Shown piece after piece: positions 1-4,735 of a stretch of 5,948 nucleotides of DNA. The position numbers and the translations under genes are program-made. Origin of the DNA: Candidatus Rifleibacteriota bacterium (GTDB taxonomy: Bacteria; Riflebacteria; Ozemobacteria; Ozemobacterales; Ozemobacteraceae); the NCBI GenBank assembly GCA_022704885.1, contig JAKJFO010000242.1, forward strand, positions 1-5,948, read 5' to 3'. The notes beneath the pieces were generated by a model. It ran no database searches and was not told the origin of the DNA. It worked only from the letters and a program-made list of their open reading frames with translations. Every line of letters begins with the position of its first letter. The first letter of the stretch is position 1.

Positions 1-127
1 TCCAGTACAGTCTGCCCCTGCCGTCTGTCGATAAAAACATAAAATTGACACTGGCGCGAAAGACTTCTTCCGCGCTGATGGCTGGTTCCCACTGGTTGTA
101 TGGAGCGACTACCCTGTTATGCGACAC
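1..127 (-). CDS. S9 family peptidase (prolyl oligopeptidase / acylaminoacyl-peptidase-like), N-terminal fragment, runs off the left edge
   Basis: A minus-strand frame opens at a GTG (127-125) and stays open for 42 codons to the window edge. The start is set by a perfect AGGAGG six bases upstream. The visible peptide contains APYNQWEPAISAEEVF near residues 8-23 and STDGRGRLYW at 33-42. From memory this is the N-terminal signature of S9 serine peptidases, where a 'YG-W-SPI(T/S)A' segment precedes the first beta-propeller strand with 'DG..(I/V)YW'. In that family the propeller gates a C-terminal alpha/beta-hydrolase domain that cleaves oligopeptides or acylated N-termini. No signal peptide is visible, so a cytosolic enzyme is expected. 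The catalytic Ser-Asp-His lie outside the window. The family call rests on a short stretch; that the frame is a real gene is firmer, because of the ribosome binding site. Confidence 0.62.
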   Translation of the reverse strand, partial: MSHNRVVAPYNQWEPAISAEEVFRASVNFMFLSTDGRGRLYW

Positions 128-133
128 TTCTGG

Positions 134-139
134 CCTCCT
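134..139 (-). promoter_or_regulatory. Shine-Dalgarno AGGAGG deciding a GTG start
   Basis: On the minus strand AGGAGG is followed by six bases and then GTG (127-125). It supports the GTG start of the left-edge peptidase. The nearby ATG at 144-142 overlaps this site, is out of frame and reaches a stop after 11 codons. Confidence 0.75.
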
Positions 140-187
140 GCCATTGATTCGACGCTGCGATGTGTACTCCGCGTGCGTCACCTTACT

Positions 188-216
188 TTTTTAACACGAT
201 CACGACGGCATGGCAA
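188..216 (-). promoter_or_regulatory. Possible promoter of the left-edge peptidase gene
   Basis: On the minus strand TTGCCA (216-211) and TAAAAA (193-188) are 17 bases apart. They lie just after the terminator of the upstream gene and about 60 bases before the GTG start. The -35 overlaps the U-tract of that terminator. The -10 is a weak match. The peptidase needs its own promoter if the terminator works. Confidence 0.3.
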
Positions 217-249
217 AAGAAAAATCGCCGCAGCAACGCGGCGATTTTT
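211..249 (-). terminator. Rho-independent terminator of the arginine deiminase gene
   Basis: A perfect 12-bp stem pairs 220-231 with 238-249, GC-rich at the loop end, with a six-base loop (AGCAAC on the plus strand). Read on the minus strand the stem starts 24 bases after the deiminase stop codon and continues into TTTTTCTTTT. This is a textbook intrinsic terminator. Five T's also end the stem on the plus strand, but they are inside the stem, so activity in that direction is doubtful. Confidence 0.9.
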
Positions 250-273
250 GCATAGATACCGTTTAAATGCGGC

Positions 274-1740
274 TTATCTTGGCTTGACGAAATACTTGTT
301 GGGGTGTCTGAAGACATTGGTGCCGCAATGCAACTGGCCCTGCAGGTTATGATAAGGCAGCGAGTCGATGAAATTGGCATGCAACCCGACCTTGGCAGCA
401 GTTTTGCTGATATGCAGCCGCATGGCACGAACCTTGGGATCGGGCACGATGAGCTGGTTGTTGAGAATCAACTGGTTAACGCTGCCCGGCAGGTAAGCAA
501 TGTGCTTTGTGCCTGACATTTTTCTGAAAAGAGCGGGGAAAGACAGCACCGAATGCGGCTTGCCGGCATCATTTCTGACTTCGGAAATCTTCGCGCAGGC
601 CTTTTTAACATTGGTGTCGATCAGGTTGGCGAGGGTCAGATTGAGCTGAATGAACTTCTCGACATCGCTTCTGGCGACTTCGTGACCCCAGCTGAGATTG
701 GCGCCAGACTCTGAAGATGCCAGCATTTCTTCTGAGCTTTCGAGATACTTCAGCACTGCTTCGCCGAAAGAGCGGGTTCGTCGGCGCCTGGCCGGGGCAT
801 CGAGCTTCAGTTCTTCGGCCCGTTTCTTTTCGGCCTCGATCAGATATGCTTTGACCGCCAGCATGGCGTCACGATATTCCTTATGCGGAATTGCCTTGAG
901 CTCGGCGTCAGGAGTGTCTTTTACCAGACGCATCGCCAGCCGGGGATTGGCCTTGATGAGTGTATATCCGCGCAAAGCCTTTGGATTCGGGCAGACTGAG
1001 ATATATTCATCGACATGGCCGACATGCAGCCAGTCGGTTTCGAGAACTGCCATGCGGTTTTTGTAACCGTGTTTTTCGAGATAAGCGCGCAGTTCAGGAG
1101 TTGAAGTGTTGCCGATCAGTAGAACATTATCGGGAGTAACTTCGATGTTACCGCCGTAATCCCCGCCAGAGTATTGGTTTGAAGGGTTTTTCAGCAGATA
1201 ACTGTTCCAGAAGTTAGCCAGAATACCAGGCAGTTCTGCATTATCGCGGCCGCGATTCGAGTCGAAAACGACGGTCTGGGGCTTTGGGTCACCCTTGACC
1301 TTGACGACGCCGACTTCGCCCCAGTCCTGCATCCAGATGTCTCTGGTGCTGTATGCCTTATTGAATTCAACAAAGCGCTTAACCCGCTCAGCACCAACTT
1401 TTTCGTTGATATAGGCGTAGTCCTTTTCCTGCATATCCCAGCCGGGAATAACATACACCTTGAAGGCATCATCTTTTTTTACCATGCCCTTTTCATGCAT
1501 CTGCGCAACGATGTTGATCAACGAAATCACGAAATTCGCGTTCTGCTGACCTGGCGAATAGACAACCAGCACCTTTAACGGCATATTATTCGGGCTCAGA
1601 AATTTGATGCTCTCGATGTCGTCTGCCGAAGCCACCTGTCTGACCCGCGCCTCGACTCCGCTGAACAGCCCGCCGGCCGCAACCATACCGGCAACGATAA
1701 GAGTGCCCGCCCGGCGCAAAAGACCTTTATCTGACAACAT
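274..1740 (-). CDS. Exported protein-arginine deiminase (PAD catalytic domain)
   Basis: This enzyme would convert protein-bound arginine to citrulline, releasing ammonia. Residues 1-31 look like a signal peptide: K5 and R9-R10, a hydrophobic stretch 12-26, and likely cleavage after V29-E30-A31. The rest is a PAD catalytic domain of the pentein fold. I see RDIWMQDWGEVG (133-144), FDSNRG (159-164), GGNIEVTP (196-203), WLHVGHVDE (237-245) and YHNLQGQLHCGTN (463-475). Aligned from memory to human PAD4 (D350, H471, D473, C645), the catalytic set is D139, H242, D244 and C472; R163 matches substrate-binding R374. The two N-terminal immunoglobulin-like domains of the ~660-aa animal enzymes are absent. 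An Arg/Lys/Glu-rich insert lies at about 303-323. The start has AGGAG six bases upstream and its own promoter; a terminator follows, so it is probably monocistronic. It is distinct from agmatine deiminase and from the Porphyromonas PPAD type. Natural substrate unknown. Confidence 0.92.
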   Translation of the reverse strand: MLSDKGLLRRAGTLIVAGMVAAGGLFSGVEARVRQVASADDIESIKFLSPNNMPLKVLVVYSPGQQNANFVISLINIVAQMHEKGMVKKDDAFKVYVIPGWDMQEKDYAYINEKVGAERVKRFVEFNKAYSTRDIWMQDWGEVGVVKVKGDPKPQTVVFDSNRGRDNAELPGILANFWNSYLLKNPSNQYSGGDYGGNIEVTPDNVLLIGNTSTPELRAYLEKHGYKNRMAVLETDWLHVGHVDEYISVCPNPKALRGYTLIKANPRLAMRLVKDTPDAELKAIPHKEYRDAMLAVKAYLIEAEKKRAEELKLDAPARRRRTRSFGEAVLKYLESSEEMLASSESGANLSWGHEVARSDVEKFIQLNLTLANLIDTNVKKACAKISEVRNDAGKPHSVLSFPALFRKMSGTKHIAYLPGSVNQLILNNQLIVPDPKVRAMRLHISKTAAKVGLHANFIDSLPYHNLQGQLHCGTNVFRHPNKYFVKPR

Positions 1741-1770
1741 AAATCACTCCTGTTGAAATTCTATAGACAA

Positions 1771-1779
1771 ATTATACCA
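1771..1779 (-). promoter_or_regulatory. Extended -10 promoter of the arginine deiminase gene
   Basis: The minus strand reads TGGTATAAT, a TGn extension plus a perfect -10 hexamer. I see no convincing -35 at the usual distance, which is typical of extended -10 promoters. Predicted transcription starts near 1764, giving a leader of about 24 bases with the AGGAG site at 1751-1747. The rest of the gap to the VOC gene (1780-1886) shows only a 5-bp imperfect hairpin. Confidence 0.65.
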
Positions 1780-1886
1780 GAAACTCGCCCGTACGGTATC
1801 CCGATTAAAAATTGATGCCTGTTGATGACCGCTTAGGCCTCAGAAGCGTAATTGCAACCCAAACCCACAACCTGTGCCATACGATA

Positions 1887-2594
1887 TTATGCTTCTGATG
1901 CGGTAAGTTCAACCTTTATACGCTCGGGGTCTTCGAAGAACGCCGCGTAAGAATCAGGGCCGCCGGCGTGCGGGTGGCGGTCGGCGTAAAGAATTACAGC
2001 TCCGCGTTCGCGCAACTTGGCAGTTATTTCATCGACCTGGCGCCGGCTTGCGGCATGAAAAGCCAGATGGTTGAGACCCGGTCGGCAGCGATGAAATGGC
2101 GTAGCCAGATGCTTTTCGTCGGCCTGCACAAACACCAGATAGGTGTCGGCAAGTATGAAACTGATTCCGGAAGGCCATCTCTGCAACTCATGATAGCCGA
2201 GTTCCGCCAGAAACCAGCCCCAGAATTCTGCCGTCTTTTTGAGATCAGAGCAGTAGATTTCGACATGATGCAGCTTGCCGGCAGCCGACAGAGCTTCGCT
2301 AACGCAGTTTTCCTCTTCGATCTGCGGGCTCTGCGGGTCGAGAATCTCAGTCTTGAACTCGGCGAAAAGCTGCATGATCGCAGGGTCAGCGTCGATCCGC
2401 CGGATGTCTTCAGCGGCATCGATTCCGAGAAATCTGATCACTTCGCTGCGCCGCGTCGAATCCTTTTCGTCACGCAAAAACAGCACATCGACTTCGGCCA
2501 GTCGCCGGTACAACGCCAGCACCCGCTCCTGCAGGCGCAGATACTTTTCTTCACAACCCTCACGAATCTTATAGCGATATATACGTGTAATCAT
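1887..2594 (-). CDS. VOC (glyoxalase / bleomycin-resistance fold) protein with an N-terminal alpha/beta domain
   Basis: The 235-aa product has two parts. Residues about 1-85 begin ITRIYRYKIREGCEEKYLRLQ and look like a small alpha/beta domain, perhaps of the dimeric ABM/NIPSNAP ferredoxin-like kind; I cannot name it firmly. Residues about 107-235 are a VOC domain: LHHVEIYCSDLKKTAEFWGWFL (start split here across 108-129), GLNHLAFHA (173-181) and a final DPERIKVEL (222-230). Likely metal ligands are H109 or H110, H176 and E229, so a metal-dependent enzyme is plausible; VOC substrates (glyoxalase, dioxygenase, fosfomycin modification) cannot be read from this. The frame opens further upstream at GTG 2702 and ATG 2612, but domain structure starts at ATG 2594 and the best promoter lies just before it. 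No Shine-Dalgarno is visible at 2594. It is not clearly co-transcribed with the deiminase, which has its own promoter 180 bases downstream. Confidence 0.82.
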   Translation of the reverse strand: MITRIYRYKIREGCEEKYLRLQERVLALYRRLAEVDVLFLRDEKDSTRRSEVIRFLGIDAAEDIRRIDADPAIMQLFAEFKTEILDPQSPQIEEENCVSEALSAAGKLHHVEIYCSDLKKTAEFWGWFLAELGYHELQRWPSGISFILADTYLVFVQADEKHLATPFHRCRPGLNHLAFHAASRRQVDEITAKLRERGAVILYADRHPHAGGPDSYAAFFEDPERIKVELTASEA

Positions 2595-2601
2595 GACAAC
2601 T

Positions 2602-2630
2602 ATTCTTAACATTTGCTCGTGCAATGTCAA
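2602..2630 (-). promoter_or_regulatory. Promoter of the VOC gene, near-leaderless
   Basis: On the minus strand a perfect TTGACA (2630-2625) is 17 bases from AAGAAT (2607-2602), a 4/6 match to the -10. Transcription would start near 2595, directly at ATG 2594. That fits the lack of a ribosome binding site there. The weak -10 suggests either low activity or an activator. Confidence 0.45.
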
Positions 2631-2779
2631 GACTGCCTCAGTAACCGGCGAAATAGAAGTTGTTACGCTCAGATTGCATGTCTCAAACAACAATTGTGCC
2701 ACATATGCCGCCAGTAATTGTATTCATCATGGTCGCAATTAGCGTGACCCAACCTGTTACAACACCTTTTTCCATATAC

Positions 2780-2844
2780 TTGACATTATAACCTAATGAT
2801 GTAATGTTATAGATGTAATGATGTAATATAATTACCAATGTCAA
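2780..2844 (+). promoter_or_regulatory. Promoter and operator region of the toxin-antitoxin operon
   Basis: This AT-rich stretch holds TTGACA at 2780-2785 and a perfect TATAAT at 2827-2832, too far apart to be one promoter. The TATAAT would start transcription near 2839, 21 bases before the antitoxin ATG, with GGAGG (2849-2853) in the leader. Between the two boxes are three copies of GATGTAAT (2798, 2812, 2820). Ribbon-helix-helix antitoxins usually repress their own promoter by binding such repeated half-sites, so these are likely operators. An outer inverted pair, TTGACATT (2780-2787) and AATGTCAA (2837-2844), frames the region. Confidence 0.6.
2794..2827 (+). repeat. 12-bp direct repeats TAATGATGTAAT, 22 bp apart
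   Basis: TAATGATGTAAT occurs at 2794-2805 and again, identical, at 2816-2827. The 22-bp period is about two turns of DNA, placing both copies on one face. A further GATGTAAT at 2812-2819 overlaps the second copy. The last copy runs into the -10 hexamer of the antitoxin promoter. Confidence 0.9.
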
Positions 2845-2859
2845 TTCTGGAGGCCTACC

Positions 2860-3108
2860 ATGCCACGCACTCAGATCACGCTTACTGACGATCAATACCG
2901 CTTTCTGATAGAATTTTCACGGCAAACCGGAAAATCTATCTCGTCAATAATCAGAAAAGCCGTAGATCATCTTCGCGCGGAAGAAAAAACACCAAACCGG
3001 ATGGCCCTCAAACTGGTCGGTGCTTTTGAGGCCGATCGACCTGACATTTCGGTTCATCATGATGAGATATTGTGGGGCAGCGATACCAGCAGGGAGAGCA
3101 GAAAATGA
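2860..3108 (+). CDS. Ribbon-helix-helix (CopG/VapB-like) antitoxin
   Basis: The 82-aa product has a DNA-binding ribbon-helix-helix fold at its N-terminus. The beta strand TQITLT (4-9) is followed by helix 1 (about 10-24), a GKS turn (24-26) and helix 2, ISSIIRKAVDHL (27-38). In this class the strand of a dimer enters the major groove, and the acidic, flexible C-terminus (here about 50-82) wraps the toxin and blocks its active site. The start has GGAGG six bases upstream. Its TGA overlaps the toxin ATG by four bases (ATGA), which couples translation and is typical of vapBC operons. It is expected to autorepress through the repeats just upstream. Which VapB subfamily it belongs to cannot be told from the sequence. 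Confidence 0.88.
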   Translation: MPRTQITLTDDQYRFLIEFSRQTGKSISSIIRKAVDHLRAEEKTPNRMALKLVGAFEADRPDISVHHDEILWGSDTSRESRK

Positions 3109-3527
3109 AAGTGTTCGCCGATACCTCGGCGTTTTTTGCCACTCTGGTTCGCAACGATTACATGCATGTGCGGGCGCGCGAAACATTTCAATATCTTGTC
3201 GAACAGTCTGTCGAACTGTACACGACGAGCTACGTCGTTCTCGAAACAATTGCCCTGCTGCAGGCCCGGGTTGGTCTTGACGCGGCCAGGAGCTTCCAGC
3301 ACGAATTTCTGTCGATTATCAAGGTGTACTGGGTTGACAAAAGTCTTCATGAAAAAGCATTTCGGCGCCTGGAGCTCAGAGGACGACGCGAAATAAGTCT
3401 GGTAGACTGCACCAGTTTTGTCTGGATGGAAGAATCCGGCATAACTCATGCCTTTGCCTACGACGAGCACTTTAACGCTGAGGGTTTCACTCTGTATGGC
3501 CAACCCGATGACCTGCAAGAACGCTGA
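3105..3527 (+). CDS. vapC: PIN-domain ribonuclease toxin (VapC-like)
   Basis: The 140-aa product is a full-length single PIN domain, a metal-dependent RNase. VapC toxins usually cleave tRNA or rRNA and stop translation. The acidic active-site set is present: D6 in VFADTSAFFA, E47 in SYVVLETIA, D101 in ISLVDCTSF and D120 in FAYDEHF. The ATG overlaps the antitoxin stop, with AGGGAG eight bases upstream. The same frame extends back to 3072, but those 11 extra codons lie inside the antitoxin gene and have no ribosome binding site of their own. With all four acids intact the toxin is probably active and held by its partner. The RNA target is unknown. Confidence 0.9.
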   Translation: MKVFADTSAFFATLVRNDYMHVRARETFQYLVEQSVELYTTSYVVLETIALLQARVGLDAARSFQHEFLSIIKVYWVDKSLHEKAFRRLELRGRREISLVDCTSFVWMEESGITHAFAYDEHFNAEGFTLYGQPDDLQER

Positions 3528-3595
3528 TCGCTGCTGAACGGCACAACGACACCGGTAAACTGGCAAGACGAATAGCGCAATCTGGAGTAAAAGCG

Positions 3596-4516
3596 ATGAC
3601 ACATATCAGTCTGCATGACCGGGCACAGATTGAAACATTTCTGAGGAAGAAACCGCATCTGCACCTGTATGAAATCGGAGATCTCGATGACCGCTTCTGG
3701 CCGCACACGGCCTGGTATGGCTCTGAAAGCGGCACCGGCCTTGACGCGATAGCGCTGCTTTACACCGGCTCGGTGTTGCCAACTCTGCTTGCGCTGGCAG
3801 ATGATATTAACGCAACGGCCGCGCTGCTGCGTTCCATCAGGCATATTCTTCCTGCGCGATTTTACGCACATTTGAGCCCGGACCTGGAAAGCATCTTGCA
3901 CGAAGCTTACGATTCTAAGCCTGGTGGCGAGCACTTCAAGATGGTGCTGACTGATACGAAGCCACTGGCGGGAAAAGGCGATGCGCAGGTCGTGCGCCTC
4001 GGCGAGCCTGATCTTGCTGAAGTTACCGCTCTTTACGCAGAAAGCTACCCCGGAAACTGGTTCGACCCCAGAATGCTGGCAACAAAACAGTATTTCGGCA
4101 TAAGAGAAAACGGGCGACTAGTAAGCATCGCCGGCGTGCATGTCTATTCGCCGCATTACAAGGCAGCCGCGCTTGGCAATATTACGACGCTTCCGCAGTG
4201 CCGCGGCAAGGGTTGCTGCGCCAGGGTTACAGCAGAACTCTGCCGGTCACTGCTCGCAGAGGGCCTCAATATCGGCCTGAACGTAAAATGCGACAACGCT
4301 GCAGCCATAGCCTGTTATCGCAAACTCGGCTTCGAAGTCGTCGCCTCATACAACGAATTCACATTTCAGATTTGCAGAAAAGGTAACATCGATCCGCCAG
4401 AATGGCACGGTTCTGTTTTGAAAGACCGTCAAAAGGCCTGTAATGAAGGTAAAATCGCAGCATCTGACTGGCAACAGGCGAAGAAAACAATCAAAAAAAA
4501 TCTTGGGTGCGAGTAG
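3596..4516 (+). CDS. GNAT family N-acetyltransferase with an antitoxin-like C-terminal tail
   Basis: The 306-aa product has three parts. Residues 1-125 form an N-terminal domain containing HLYEIGDLDDRFWPHTAW (23-40), a pattern I associate with longer GNAT proteins. Residues 130-259 are the acetyltransferase domain, with the acetyl-CoA loop Q201-x-x-G204-x-G206 and the closing NAAAIACYRKLGFE (234-247) with N234 and Y241. Residues 265-304 do not belong to a GNAT: PEWHGSVLKDRQ, then NEGKIAASDWQQAKKTIKKNL. They resemble the end of 'putative addiction module component' antitoxins (Unstab_antitox). No partner toxin follows. GGAG lies eight bases before the ATG. The gene starts 68 bases after the PIN toxin and may share its transcript. 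The acceptor (amino acid, antibiotic, protein or tRNA) cannot be predicted. GNAT call strong; tail call tentative. Confidence 0.87.
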   Translation: MTHISLHDRAQIETFLRKKPHLHLYEIGDLDDRFWPHTAWYGSESGTGLDAIALLYTGSVLPTLLALADDINATAALLRSIRHILPARFYAHLSPDLESILHEAYDSKPGGEHFKMVLTDTKPLAGKGDAQVVRLGEPDLAEVTALYAESYPGNWFDPRMLATKQYFGIRENGRLVSIAGVHVYSPHYKAAALGNITTLPQCRGKGCCARVTAELCRSLLAEGLNIGLNVKCDNAAAIACYRKLGFEVVASYNEFTFQICRKGNIDPPEWHGSVLKDRQKACNEGKIAASDWQQAKKTIKKNLGCE

Positions 4517-4568
4517 AAATCCTCAGCACCGCAGAAAACAGGCTGTAGACCTTTCGACTGAAATACCT

Positions 4569-4597
4569 TTGCCATATTATCCCGATTGCGTTATTAT
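4569..4597 (+). promoter_or_regulatory. Likely promoter of the Wadjet operon
   Basis: TTGCCA (4569-4574) and TATTAT (4592-4597) are 17 bases apart, each matching consensus at five of six positions. Transcription would start near 4604, giving an untranslated leader of about 130 bases before the jetA ATG. It is the best-spaced promoter in the 219-bp gap after the acetyltransferase, which holds no intrinsic terminator that I can find, so read-through from upstream is also possible. Confidence 0.55.
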
Positions 4598-4611
4598 TGA
4601 CCGCATAACGC
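4588..4611 (+). promoter_or_regulatory. Operator-like 7-bp dyad over the -10 of the Wadjet promoter
   Basis: GCGTTAT (4588-4594) and ATAACGC (4605-4611) form a perfect inverted repeat around a ten-base spacer. The dyad covers the predicted -10 and start site, where a dimeric repressor would block polymerase. No regulator gene of obvious match lies in the window. Confidence 0.45.
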
Positions 4612-4679
4612 GCCCGCCGCCGGGCCATGTAAACAGGCATACGTGGCTACAGTCGACAAAACGCCCGGTTTCTGTTTAC
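4612..4679 (+). other. Structured leader with competing inverted repeats ahead of jetA
   Basis: GCCCG (4612-4616) can pair with CGGGC (4621-4625) in a short hairpin. CCGGGC (4620-4625) can instead pair with GCCCGG (4663-4668), and GTAAACAG (4629-4636) with CTGTTTAC (4672-4679). The last two pairings cross each other, as in a pseudoknot. A T-rich stretch follows at 4668-4693. Whether this folds or regulates is inference only. Confidence 0.25.
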
Positions 4680-4735
4680 TTTTGCGGTTTTTCATATTAA
4701 CTTTTGGGCAAACCTCAAAATGACGAAAGTTTGGC

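Noticed and set aside
119..352. Plus-strand open frame of 77 codons at the left end
   Set aside because: It runs across the terminator hairpin and overlaps the well-supported genes on the other strand. The product has no recognisable pattern and no ribosome binding site.
698..1066. Plus-strand frame of 122 codons inside the deiminase gene
   Set aside because: It is fully antisense to conserved catalytic-domain coding sequence, with a low-complexity Ser/Arg/Ala product typical of shadow frames.
1830..1848. Hairpin CGCTT...AAGCG after the VOC stop as a terminator
   Set aside because: Only five base pairs with a nine-base loop, and the nearest T-run is about 15 bases further on.
1968..2609. 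Plus-strand frame of 213 codons opposite the VOC gene
   Set aside because: It is long, but the minus strand encodes clear VOC motifs over the same bases, and this product matches nothing I know.
2595..2702. Upstream extension of the VOC gene to GTG 2702
   Set aside because: The 36 extra residues show no domain pattern, there is no ribosome binding site at 2702, and the TTGACA box would fall inside the gene.
2683..2895. Minus-strand 70-codon frame across the TA control region
   Set aside because: It covers the operator repeats and the antitoxin start and reads as translated promoter DNA.
3057..3602. Minus-strand frame of 181 codons opposite the PIN toxin
   Set aside because: The plus strand encodes all four PIN active-site acids and has a coupled start; the antisense product has no family features.
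4443..4700. Plus-strand 85-codon frame covering the end of the acetyltransferase and the jetA leader
   Set aside because: It overlaps the acetyltransferase out of frame and then translates the promoter and structured leader; no ribosome binding site or known pattern.
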